From: Thermoplasmatota archaeon
Lineage (GTDB): Archaea; Thermoplasmatota; JAKEGO01
Assembly (NCBI GenBank): GCA_028279595.1
Contig: JANQNK010000001.1
Span: 1 to 64,000, forward strand
DNA: 64,000 nucleotides
Reading direction: 5' to 3'
The notes under the pieces were generated by a model, which ran no database searches, was not told the DNA's origin, and saw only the letters and a list, made by a program, of their open reading frames with translations. Both the position numbers and the translations under genes were made by a program. Of this stretch, positions 26,465 through 36,000 are shown in pieces (the stretch's first letter is position 1; each line of letters opens with the position of its first letter).

Positions 26465-27037
26465 ATGGTCGAGGATCTTACACTTCTGTTCGGCAAGTAC
26501 GACCTGAGCGACGTCGCATGTCGCGACCCGGGTCTCGCGAACTACATCAACCTCACGGTCACGGGCGTCCCGCATACCGGTGCGAGGCACTCGAGCCGGG
26601 CGTTCGGCAAGACGAAGATCAACATCGTCGAGCGGCTCATCAACAGGCTGATGATGTCCGAGAACTACACCGGGAAGAAATCGAAGTCCTACAAGGCGGT
26701 CATGGATTCGTTCGACCTCATCGAGAAGCGAACGAAGCAGAACCCCGCCCAGGTCCTCGTCGACGCACTGGTCAACTCGGCACCACGGGAGGAGATCCTG
26801 CGCCTGAGGTTCGGAGGCATATCCGTGCCCAAGGCAGTGGACATCGGCCCGTCGAGGAGGCTGGACATCGCCATCGGCAACCTCTGCCGCGGCGCGATGA
26901 AGACCACCTACAAGAACAAGAAGGCGGTCTCGGAATGCCTGGCCACCGAGCTCATCAGGGCCTCGAAGAAGGAGATCGAGAGTTTTGCCGTCTCGAAGAA
27001 AGAGGAGATCGAGAGGGTTGCGGGCTCCGCCCGTTGA
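26465..27037 (+). CDS. rps7: 30S ribosomal protein uS7
   Basis: The 190-residue archaeal S7 contains TGVPHTGARHSSRAFGKTKINIVERLINRLM, NPAQVLVDALVNSAPREE and GPSRRLDIAIGNLCRGAM; its C-terminus is basic. It binds the 3' domain of 16S rRNA and starts head assembly. ATG 26465 is chosen because GAGGTGATG, overlapping the rps12 stop, lies 5-6 bases before it; GTG 26456 and ATG 26459 are in frame but too close to that signal. Confidence 0.97.
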   Translation: MVEDLTLLFGKYDLSDVACRDPGLANYINLTVTGVPHTGARHSSRAFGKTKINIVERLINRLMMSENYTGKKSKSYKAVMDSFDLIEKRTKQNPAQVLVDALVNSAPREEILRLRFGGISVPKAVDIGPSRRLDIAIGNLCRGAMKTTYKNKKAVSECLATELIRASKKEIESFAVSKKEEIERVAGSAR

Positions 27038-27049
27038 GGAGGCGATCCC

Positions 27050-29254
27050 ATGGGAAGGAAGGAAGACAACATCAAGAAGGCCATGACCATAATGGACCAG
27101 CTCAAGTTCATCCGCAACATAGACATTGCGGCGCACATCGACCACGGAAAGACAACGCTCAGCGACAACCTGATCGCGGGCGCCGGCATGATGTCCGAGG
27201 ACCTCGCCGGGAAGCAGCTGCTCCTCGATTTCCACGAGGACGAGCAGGAGCGCGGGATCACCATCGACTCCGCCAACGTCTCCATGGTCCACGAGTTCGA
27301 GGGACAGGAATACCTCATCAACCTGATCGACACCCCGGGTCACGTCGACTTCGGCGGTGACGTCACCAGGGCAATGAGGGCGGTCGACGGGTGCGTCATC
27401 GTGGCGTGCGCGGTCGAGGGCGTCATGCCCCAGACCGAGACCGTCGTGAGGCAGGCCCTCCGCGAGAAGGTCAAGCCCACGCTGTTCATCAACAAGGTCG
27501 ACAGGCTGATCAACGAGCTCAAGGTGACACCCGAGCAGATGCAGGAGCGCTTCGTCAACATCATTACCGAGGTGAACCGGCTCATCGCCAAGATGGTCCC
27601 ACCCGAGTTCAAGAACGAGTGGGGCGTCAACGTCGAGGACGGCTCAGTCGCGTTCGGTTCCGCCTACTACAACTGGGCAATCTCCGTGCCCTACATGAAG
27701 GCCACCGGGATCACGTTCAAGGAGATCTACGACCACTGCGCTCAGGATGATCAGAAGACCCTCGCCAAGAAGGCCCCGGTCCATCAGATCCTCCTGGATA
27801 TGGTCATCGACCATCTCCCGAACCCGATCGATGCCCAGAAGTACCGTATCCCGCACATCTGGCACGGCGATCCCGAATCAAAGGAGGGCACGTCCATGGC
27901 CGATGTCAATGCCAACGGCCCGACCGTCTTCATGGTCACCAAGATATTCATCGACCCACATGCGGGGGAGATCGCGGCAGGCCGTCTGTACAGCGGAACG
28001 ATAGAGAAGGGCCAGGAGCTGTTCGTCAGCGGAATGCCGAAGCCGAACCGTGTCCAGCAAGTGTCGCTTTTCGTCGGCCCCGACAGGATCAACGTCGACA
28101 AGATCATCGCCGGGAACATCGTCGCAGCGGTCGGTCTGAAGGACGCGATCGCAGGTTCGACCGTCACGTCGAGCGACGAGATAGAGGCCTTCGAGAGGAT
28201 AGTCCATATCTCGGAACCGGTCGTGACCGTGGCCATAGAGGCGAAGGCGGTCAAGGACCTCCCGAAGCTCATCGAGGTCCTCAGAAAGGTCGGGAAGGCG
28301 GACCCGTCCCTGCAGATCGAGATCGACCAGGAGACCGGGGAGCATCTCATCTCGGGTATGGGCGAGCTCCATCTCGAGGTCATCCAGAACAGGATCATAT
28401 CCGAGCACGGCGTGGATGTCACGTCCTCCGAGCCGATCGTCGTTTACCGCGAGACAGTCAACAGCCAGGCCGGACCGTTCGAGGGCAAGTCCCCGAACAA
28501 GCACAACAGGTTCTACATCGTCGTCGAGCCCCTCGAGGACGAGGCCGCGGAGGCCATCCGGAACGGCAAGATATCCTACGGCAAGGTCAGGAAGAAGGAC
28601 CGGAAGGAGGTGGGGAAGGCGCTCGAGGAGTGCGGACTCACCAAGGACGAGACGAAGCACCCGGTCTACGTACACGGACAGAACGTCCTGCTCGACATGA
28701 CCAAGGGTATCCAGTACCTCTACGAGACCATGGAACTGGTCCAGCAAGCCTTCGAGACCGCAATGAAGGTCGGGCCCCTCGCGGGCGAACCGATATCCAA
28801 GGTCAAGGTCAAGCTCATGGACGCCAAGCTCCACGAGGACTCCATCCACAGGGGTCCCGCCCAGGTCCTCCCGGCGGTCAAGGCCGCCATCTACGGCGCC
28901 GTCCTGCAGGCCAACGACGTGCTGCTCGAACCGCAGCAGCGTGTCTTCATCACCCTGCCACAGGACCAGATGGGAGCCGCCACCCGCGAGCTCCAGTCGA
29001 GAAGGTCAGTCATCGAGGAGATGGACGCGGACCAGGGCGACCTCGCGATAGTCACCGCAAAGGCTCCGGTGGCCGAGCTCTTCGGCTTCGCCGGGGACAT
29101 CAGGTCCGCGACACAGGGCCGGGCCCTGTGGTCCAGCGAGCATGCTGGCTTCGAGGTGCTTCCGAGGGAGCTCCAGGACAAGATCGTAAGCGACATCCGC
29201 GCCCGGAAGGGGCTCAAGCCCGAGCCGCCCACCTGGCAGAACTACGTCGCTTGA
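27050..29254 (+). CDS. fusA: Translation elongation factor aEF-2
   Basis: This 734-residue GTPase drives ribosome translocation. The G1 motif AHIDHGKTT, switch region [13 protein letters not shown]3 [10 protein letters not shown] and G4 NKVD are in place. The C-terminal [12 protein letters not shown] carries the histidine (residue 600) expected to become diphthamide. GAGGAGG lies 8 bases before ATG 27050. It forms a single unit with rps12 and rps7; the gene for EF-1 alpha, which often follows in archaea, is not here. Confidence 0.98.
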   Translation: MGRKEDNIKKAMTIMDQLKFIRNIDIAAHIDHGKTTLSDNLIAGAGMMSEDLAGKQLLLDFHEDEQERGITIDSANVSMVHEFEGQEYLINLIDTPGHVDFGGDVTRAMRAVDGCVIVACAVEGVMPQTETVVRQALREKVKPTLFINKVDRLINELKVTPEQMQERFVNIITEVNRLIAKMVPPEFKNEWGVNVEDGSVAFGSAYYNWAISVPYMKATGITFKEIYDHCAQDDQKTLAKKAPVHQILLDMVIDHLPNPIDAQKYRIPHIWHGDPESKEGTSMADVNANGPTVFMVTKIFIDPHAGEIAAGRLYSGTIEKGQELFVSGMPKPNRVQQVSLFVGPDRINVDKIIAGNIVAAVGLKDAIAGSTVTSSDEIEAFERIVHISEPVVTVAIEAKAVKDLPKLIEVLRKVGKADPSLQIEIDQETGEHLISGMGELHLEVIQNRIISEHGVDVTSSEPIVVYRETVNSQAGPFEGKSPNKHNRFYIVVEPLEDEAAEAIRNGKISYGKVRKKDRKEVGKALEECGLTKDETKHPVYVHGQNVLLDMTKGIQYLYETMELVQQAFETAMKVGPLAGEPISKVKVKLMDAKLHEDSIHRGPAQVLPAVKAAIYGAVLQANDVLLEPQQRVFITLPQDQMGAATRELQSRRSVIEEMDADQGDLAIVTAKAPVAELFGFAGDIRSATQGRALWSSEHAGFEVLPRELQDKIVSDIRARKGLKPEPPTWQNYVA

Positions 29255-29304
29255 AACACCGCTACCCACCGGGCATCTGTCCGGTCAATTTCATGATGTT
29301 AGCG

Positions 29305-29350
29305 GACGCGCTCGTTCCCTGACACGGTCAGGGGAACAACGCGTCTCACC
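29305..29350 (+). repeat. Intergenic hairpin element 3 (variable-stem family)
   Basis: Outer stem GACGCG/CGCGTC (29305-29310 with 29340-29345), CTCG, then the inner stem TTCCCTGAC against GTCAGGGGAA (one bulged G) around the loop ACG, then CAA, and TCACC after the right arm. It lies between aef2 and the thioredoxin gene. It is the most complete copy of the family. Confidence 0.7.
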
Positions 29351-29382
29351 CCCTATCGGCGATGTCCCTATCTCGACCGACA

Positions 29383-29392
29383 GATTAAAATT
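29383..29392 (+). promoter_or_regulatory. TATA-like element of the thioredoxin gene
   Basis: GATTAAAATT lies about 36 bases before ATG 29424, giving a leader of roughly 10 bases. Confidence 0.4.
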
Positions 29393-29423
29393 ACCCAAGA
29401 CAGCTTTGAATTCGGGGATACAG

Positions 29424-29810
29424 ATGGGCGGCAAGATAGTCGAGCTCGATGCAGAAGGACTGAATGAAGCCCTTGAAGGGGAGAAGCTTGTCGTCGTTGA
29501 GTTCTTCTCCCAGACCTGTCCCAACTGTCAGTCGATGGCACCCGTCTTCTCGAAGATAGCGAACGACCTCGGCGGTGAAGCGACCTTCGCCATGGTAGAT
29601 GTGCAAGCCCACACCTCGCTCGCCTTCACCTTCGCCGTGATGTCGGTCCCGACCTTCATGTTCTTCTGCAGGGGGAGGCCCATCGGCAGCATCGTCGGCG
29701 CCCTCAACGAGACCCTGCTGAGGAACTCGATCCGGGACGCCCTCTCCCACAGGGAGGAGTGCGTGACCAGATCGACGCCGATAAGTTACGACATGGACGG
29801 ATACGCCTAG
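29424..29810 (+). CDS. Thioredoxin-like protein
   Basis: The 128-residue protein has a thioredoxin fold with a CPNC redox centre (VVEFFSQTCPNCQSMAP), the cis-Pro turn in MSVPTFMFF and FRGRPIG-like strand residues. It is probably a cytoplasmic disulfide reductase or glutaredoxin-like exchanger. The C-terminal 25 residues (EECVTRSTPISYD...) extend beyond a minimal thioredoxin and add a third cysteine. ATG 29424 is preferred over TTG 29406. Confidence 0.88.
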   Translation: MGGKIVELDAEGLNEALEGEKLVVVEFFSQTCPNCQSMAPVFSKIANDLGGEATFAMVDVQAHTSLAFTFAVMSVPTFMFFCRGRPIGSIVGALNETLLRNSIRDALSHREECVTRSTPISYDMDGYA

Positions 29811-29813
29811 GGC

Positions 29814-29827
29814 ATTTCGGCCGAAAT
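29814..29827. terminator. Palindrome after the thioredoxin gene
   Basis: ATTTCGGCCGAAAT is a perfect 14-base palindrome 3 bases after the stop codon, followed by TTCCCCTTT. It may be a terminator or a protein-binding site. Confidence 0.3.
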
Positions 29828-29866
29828 TTCCCCTTTGGACGCGGGATGTAGGGGCTCCGGGTACCG

Positions 29867-29876
29867 CTTATAATAT
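29867..29876 (+). promoter_or_regulatory. Upstream TATA box in the aglB leader
   Basis: CTTATAATAT is the first of two or three TATA-like elements ahead of aglB. It is centred about 26 bases before ATG 29898, which opens an 8-codon frame. Confidence 0.4.
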
Positions 29877-29906
29877 TGTCTTTCACTCTTTTCTGTAATG
29901 GTTCCC

Positions 29907-29915
29907 TTTATATAC
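29907..29915 (+). promoter_or_regulatory. Second TATA box in the aglB leader
   Basis: TTTATATAC is centred about 27 bases before ATG 29938, the start of a 20-codon leader frame. A third A/T core (ATATAAA, 29929-29935) follows. Confidence 0.45.
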
Positions 29916-29937
29916 TCAAGGTGAAAGGATATAAAGG

Positions 29938-30000
29938 ATGAGTTCTTACGACGTTGCACCGCACTCATTCGTAAGTGGGACGGACGGACAGCCTGTCTGA
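29938..30000 (+). CDS. Possible 20-residue leader peptide upstream of aglB
   Basis: The frame reads MSSYDVAPHSFVSGTDGQPV and ends 55 bases before the aglB start, in a different frame. Its ATG lies where a leaderless transcript from the TATA box at 29907-29915 would begin, and AAAGG precedes it. A regulatory uORF is possible, but a chance frame of this length is also plausible; no homolog is known to me. Confidence 0.25.
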   Translation: MSSYDVAPHSFVSGTDGQPV

Positions 30001-30055
30001 AGCACTACGGATCGACGACAGACGCGGACCATCGACACAGGACAAGGGAACAGGG

Positions 30056-33000
30056 ATGAAAATGAAAGCACGAACGTCATCCGGTGGCACTCCCCTGGGT
30101 GCGATCTGGAAGGAGGCGAAGAGGAACTGGAAGACCATCATGATACTGATGGTTCTGTTCCTGATCGGTCTCACCCTAAGATCGTACTACTACTACCAGG
30201 AGAGTGTTGAGAGCGAGGTCGAACTCTCTGGGAACGATCCCTATTATCACAAGAGGGTCATCGACTACGTTCAGGATGAGAAGACACACCTGGTGAGGGA
30301 CCCGCTCCTCGGGTACCCGGCCAAGCCGCACAACCCGCGGCCGCCTCTGTTCGACTGGTCCATCGCGGTCGAGGGACTCGTGTTCGGGACCTTGTTCGGC
30401 AGTCTCGGGGCGACCACACTGTTCATAACCCAGATGACGCCATCGTTCTGGGGGGCGCTCACCATCATCCCGGTATACTTCCTCACGAAGGAGTACTTCG
30501 GAAAGAAGGCCGGCCTGTGGGCGGCACTCTTCCTAACGATAATGCCCTCCCACATCGACCGTTCATCCTTCGGTTTCGCTGACCACGACTCGTTCGTACT
30601 CTTCTTCGTGGTCGTAACCTTCTTCTTCCTCGCGAAGTCGCTGAGGCATCTGAAGGCGAAACGATGGATAGACAACTTCCTCTCCCCGAGGAGCGTGGCC
30701 AAGGGCCTAAGGAGGTTCGGGAACGAGAACTTCCTCTCCCTCGGATACGCCATGATGGCGGCGTTGTCGCTCGCCACCATAGCCCTCGCCTGGAAGGGAT
30801 TCAGCTACGTTGTCGCCATAATCATGGTTTACTACCTCGCGCAGTTGATCATCAACACGTTCAAGCACGAGGACTCCACGGGGGTCGCGGCGGTCATCCT
30901 GATATTGTTGACCGTGCCGCTCCTGCTGGCCCTTCCGGCATACGGCTCGATGAACATGATCTGGTCCCAGTGGGGGCTCAGACCCGTCATCTACATCTAC
31001 GTCGGCGCATGGGCATTGACCCTGGCCTTCGTCCCGACCAGGGACGTTCCGTGGATCATCCTGCTTCCTGCACTGGCCATTGCGGCCGGCATTGTCTACA
31101 CACTGCTGAACATGTTCAATCCGGATCTCGCCGAGACGCTCATCAGCGGCGGCGGATACTTCGTCAAGACGAAGCGGTACTCGACGATCGCAGAGGCTCA
31201 GGCACCCATCCTCAGCCGGCTCATAGTCAGTTACGGACCGGTGACCTTCTTCTTCGCCCTCATCGGGATACTGTTCGCCTTCGTCCGCTTCACGCGGCAC
31301 TGGAGGACCGATGAACTGTTCATCGTGATCTGGGCGTTCGTCTCGATCTTCATGGCCATCTCGGCCGTTCGGTTCATGTTCAACGCCGCACCGGCGTTCG
31401 CCATCCTTCAAGGATGGATCGTCTTCCTGCTGTTGAAGAAGACAGACTTCCGAGCAATCTCGCGGTCACTTCAGGGATTCTCGGGCCAGTTCTGGTACGG
31501 ACTGCGCAAGGGCCTGAGGGTGCGCCACGTGGCCGTGGCGCTGTTCATGGTCTTCATGGTGGTACTGCCGAACTTCTGGCTCGCGTTCGATGCATCCCTC
31601 CCGTACGAGAAGAAACGGGAGATCGACAACCAGATATACGACTCCATGCCCGAGTTCCTCCGGCCGGAGAAGTACAACGAGCAGAACACCCTCTGGTGGA
31701 CCGGCGCCTTCGGACAGGGCTTCCCGTCCGAGTACTGGCACGAGTTCTTCGAGTGGCTCGCCCAGCAGGACAACGAGTACGAAACGGAGGAACGGCCAGC
31801 GTTCATGAGCTGGTGGGACTACGGCATGTGGTGCGTCGAGATCGGCGAACACCCCACCGTTGCCGACAACTTCATGAACGGTCACGAAATGGCCGGGAAC
31901 TTCATCGCCTCGCCCAACGAGACGAACTCGCTGTCTCTCCTCGTCGTCCGGACGCTCGAGTACGAGCTCCGGGACACGAAGGGCGAAAACGAGGCGACCG
32001 CTCTGATCAAGGAGCACCTCGGCGATGAGAACGGCAGCCTGTTCATCGATGCCATCAGGAACCCCAGGAAATACATCGACAGGATCAACGCCCATCCCGA
32101 ACTGTTCGGCAACAAGGACGGCCTCCGGGTCGGTAACGCCCGGTTCGCCATGGCCTCCCACGTCATCGAGAAGAACCTCGAGGACGAGGAGATCATCGAC
32201 TTCCTCGTCGACGCCGAGAGACTGACCGGCAACTGGATACGGTACTTCGCCGTCGATTCGAGGATGTTCCCGTTCAGCTACTACAACACCGGTATCTTCT
32301 ACGCTCCGATCACACTTTCGGACCACGCGGTCTCCGACTACCTCGACACCATGGTGCAGGTGGGCAACCAGCTCTACACACCTGAGGAGTTCGAGAGGCG
32401 CCTCGCGCTGGACCCGGACCTCGAGGCGGACGACCTCGTTCTGACCTACACGCCGGCGTTCTTCGACACCATGTTCTACAAAGCCTACATCGGTTACAGC
32501 GCCCTCGACATCGGGGGCAATCTGTCCATGGGCATCCCGGGGATCTCCGGGGAGCTCGCGGCACAGCCGCCGATGCAGGGCTGGATGATGAAGCACTACA
32601 AGCTCATCTACAAGACGACCTACTACAACCCGTACAACTCGTCCCTCCGGACGAAGCACCAGGACGACTGGGAGATCATCCACTTCGACGAGGCTGTCGA
32701 GAAGCAGGGTGACGAGAACGTGACCGGGACGGTCGATACCCAGACAGGACTGGTCCAGGGCGTCATGGTCCTCAAGTACTACCACGGTGCGAAGATATCC
32801 GGCCGTGTGACGACCGAGGGCGGCGTGGGCATCCCCGGCGCCGTCGTCACGATATACGACGAGTACGGCATCCCGCACGACCTTGCGGAGACCGACGACG
32901 AGGGCAACTACAATGTAATAGCACCCTCCGGGGAGGTCGTCCTCAGGGCGAGCAAGGGCGGCGACTTCAACCCGTTCTTCCAGACCTTCAACGATGTCCT

Positions 33001-36000
33001 CCAGGAGGAGAAGTTCAACATCACCGAGGCCCAGGCAGAGAGGCTGACCGAGGACCTCGACGGAGACGGACGGTACGACTACCTGATCGAGATGGACCTC
33101 ATCGCGAACTCCACCCACATCAACGGGACACTGTTCTGGGACGACGACGGCGACGGAGACCTCGACGACAACGAGGAGGTCATAACGGGCGCCGAGGTCG
33201 AGCTCACCGGCTCGAACATCATCTCGCTCACGACCGACGGGGAGGGCAACTTCAGCACTCCCGACGCCATCGAGACGGACTACGAGTTCGTCTTCATCCA
33301 GGACGGCAACAGGTACGAACTGGACCAGACGATATCATCGGACGGCAATCAGTCCGTCGAGGAGATGGTCCCGATCGAGGGCCTGACCGTCGAGGGGCGC
33401 GTCACGATAAACGACTCCAACGCAAGGGACGTCGAGGTAACGCTCCATGACACCGAGGCCGACATGACATACGTCACGGAAACCAACGGCAAGGGACTCT
33501 TCACGTTCGAGCGCATCCTTCCCGGAACGGACGGGAACGCGGAGTTCGAGATCACATTCGAATACGAGGGCTCCATCCCGGTCACCAGGACGTTCAACGG
33601 CCGGCTCGGCAGGAACGAGGAGGTCAACGTACAGCTGACCGGCGCCTCGGTCCTTGACGGGACGGTGACGGTGGACATGGACGGCGACGGGATATCCGAC
33701 GGCACGGTCCCGAACGCCCTGGTGGTCGCAACGGGAGACGGGACATCCTACGAGGCGATGTCCGATGCCAACGGCGACTATTCGATGGTCGTACCCGAGG
33801 GGAGCTTCATCGTATCTGCCCGCTCGGCGAACGCCGACGGACAGCTCGGCGGCGACGCCAAGGGTGAATCCCCAGGGTCGGCCAACGTCCGTATCGAACC
33901 GCTGTACTGTCTCGGCGGAACCGTCTACATCGACGGCGACGAGGACGACGAGTTCGACCAAGGGATCGATTCGGTCAGCTCGAACGCGCTGGTATCGATC
34001 ACCGGCTCATCCCAGTGGTCCGGCGTGGCCAACCAGGACGGGACCTTCACGGCCCTCCTTCCATACGGCGATTACTATGTGACCGCATCCCACGACCCGA
34101 CCGGCACCAATAGCACATACCTGAACACCAGCTGGGTCTCCCTGGACGCGTCGAGGTCCATCGACCTTCAGCTTACCCAGAGCGAGACCGTCAGCGGTTA
34201 TCTCTACTGGGACAGGAACGACAACGACCTTCCGGACGGTGACGAGTACATCGACGGTGTGCCGTTGACCTTCACTGGCGACCACGAGTTCACGACCATG
34301 ACCGGCGGAGCCCAGTTCCAATCGACCCAGCTCTTCGGGAACGGCTTCTTCTTCAACACGTTCTCGTACTCGACGGGATCCAACGGGTCCTTCGAGGCAC
34401 AGCTGATCCCGGGGAACTACACGGTCTCGATACCGAACTTCGAGGACGTCGAGCTGCCGGAGGGCGACGACATCCTCCTGGATATGACGCCTCTCGAGAC
34501 GACCTTCAGGGGCGACGTCTGGGCCGACGGGAACTTCGACACGGTCGTCGATCCATGGGAGGTCCCCTCGGCGGGCCTCGAGATCACGTTGACGAACACA
34601 CGGGACCAGAACGACGTTATCGTGACGGCCACCGGTGCGAACGGCCGCTTCATCGCATCCCTGATGCCAGGCACCTACGAGGTCAGCATCAACGGGACCG
34701 ACGGCAACGACGTCATGTTCCAGGGCGGAACATTGCTGGACATCCCATACGGCGAGGCCGAGGTCGAGACCGATATCCTGGTCTACCAGCTCTTCCACGT
34801 CATCCCCGAGTACTACATCGACGGGTCCCAGGAGGACCTCGTCTTCGGGCCCGACGACGAGTTCAGGATCGTGGCCTCGGAGGCGAGATGGAACCTGAGC
34901 GTCCCGAACGAGTTCGGCGATCCGGACTGGACCGAGGGCGGGTTCATCTTCCCCGGCGAGTACGACGTCTACATATCCCACGACGGCTACGCCTACATGG
35001 GAGACATCAACGCGACCCAGAGCCAGTCCTACCGATTCGACCTCCGGCCGGGGGTCCAGTACACGGGCGAGGTCAGGACGGTCGATCAGGGACAGACGGT
35101 CAACCGGGACGTCGGAGAACTGGCGATCTCGTTCAGGACCCAGGACGATGTATACCTCACAGAGTTCCTAACCCTGGACCCGATCGGCAACGATTACAAT
35201 TTCAGCGCATTCCTCCCGCCGGGGGACATCGACGTATCGATAGACCATACCCATCTGAACGACGTCTATCTGCTGGATGGACCGCTCACCAACGGTTCCA
35301 TCGAGATGGTCCGTCACTTCAGGATCACCGGGAAGGTCTATTACGATGAGGACCAGGACGGCAACCGCGACTCGAGGGAGGGCCTCGAGGGTGTCGAGCT
35401 GTCGTTCACAGGCGACAACACGTTCAATGTCACCACCGAGGAGAACGGGGATTACACTGTCTATCTGCCCTTCGGCACCCACGGATCGTACAACATCTCC
35501 TTACCCTCTTCCGACTACGTCGAGATCGCTCCTGACCTGGTCGCCGTGCCTGCTGGCACCACGCACATAAGGGTCCAGCCGAGGAACCTCACGGTAACCG
35601 GTACGACCTTCAATGACATCGACATGGACGGCCAGTCCGATGCTGGCGAGGCGGTCGACGCCGACAGGATAGTGTTCATACCCGATTTCGGCACGACGGT
35701 CTCCGTTACACCGTCCGGCGCGAACTACACGGTAGACCTTGCTCCAGGGCCTTACACGGTACACGCCTACTCCGACGACCATGCGGTGATCACCGAGGTG
35801 GACGTTTCCATCGGCAACGATACCGTCATCGACCTGAACATGACCGAGGCCGTCAGCGTAACAGGTACGATCTACTATGTCAACATGACAGGGGATACCA
35901 TCCTCCCGTCCACAGCGGACCTGAAGAAGGAGTTGAGCCTGGCGGGAGATGAGGGAACCATTCTCGTCCCTGTCCATACCGGCCAGTATCAGGTCGTGGT

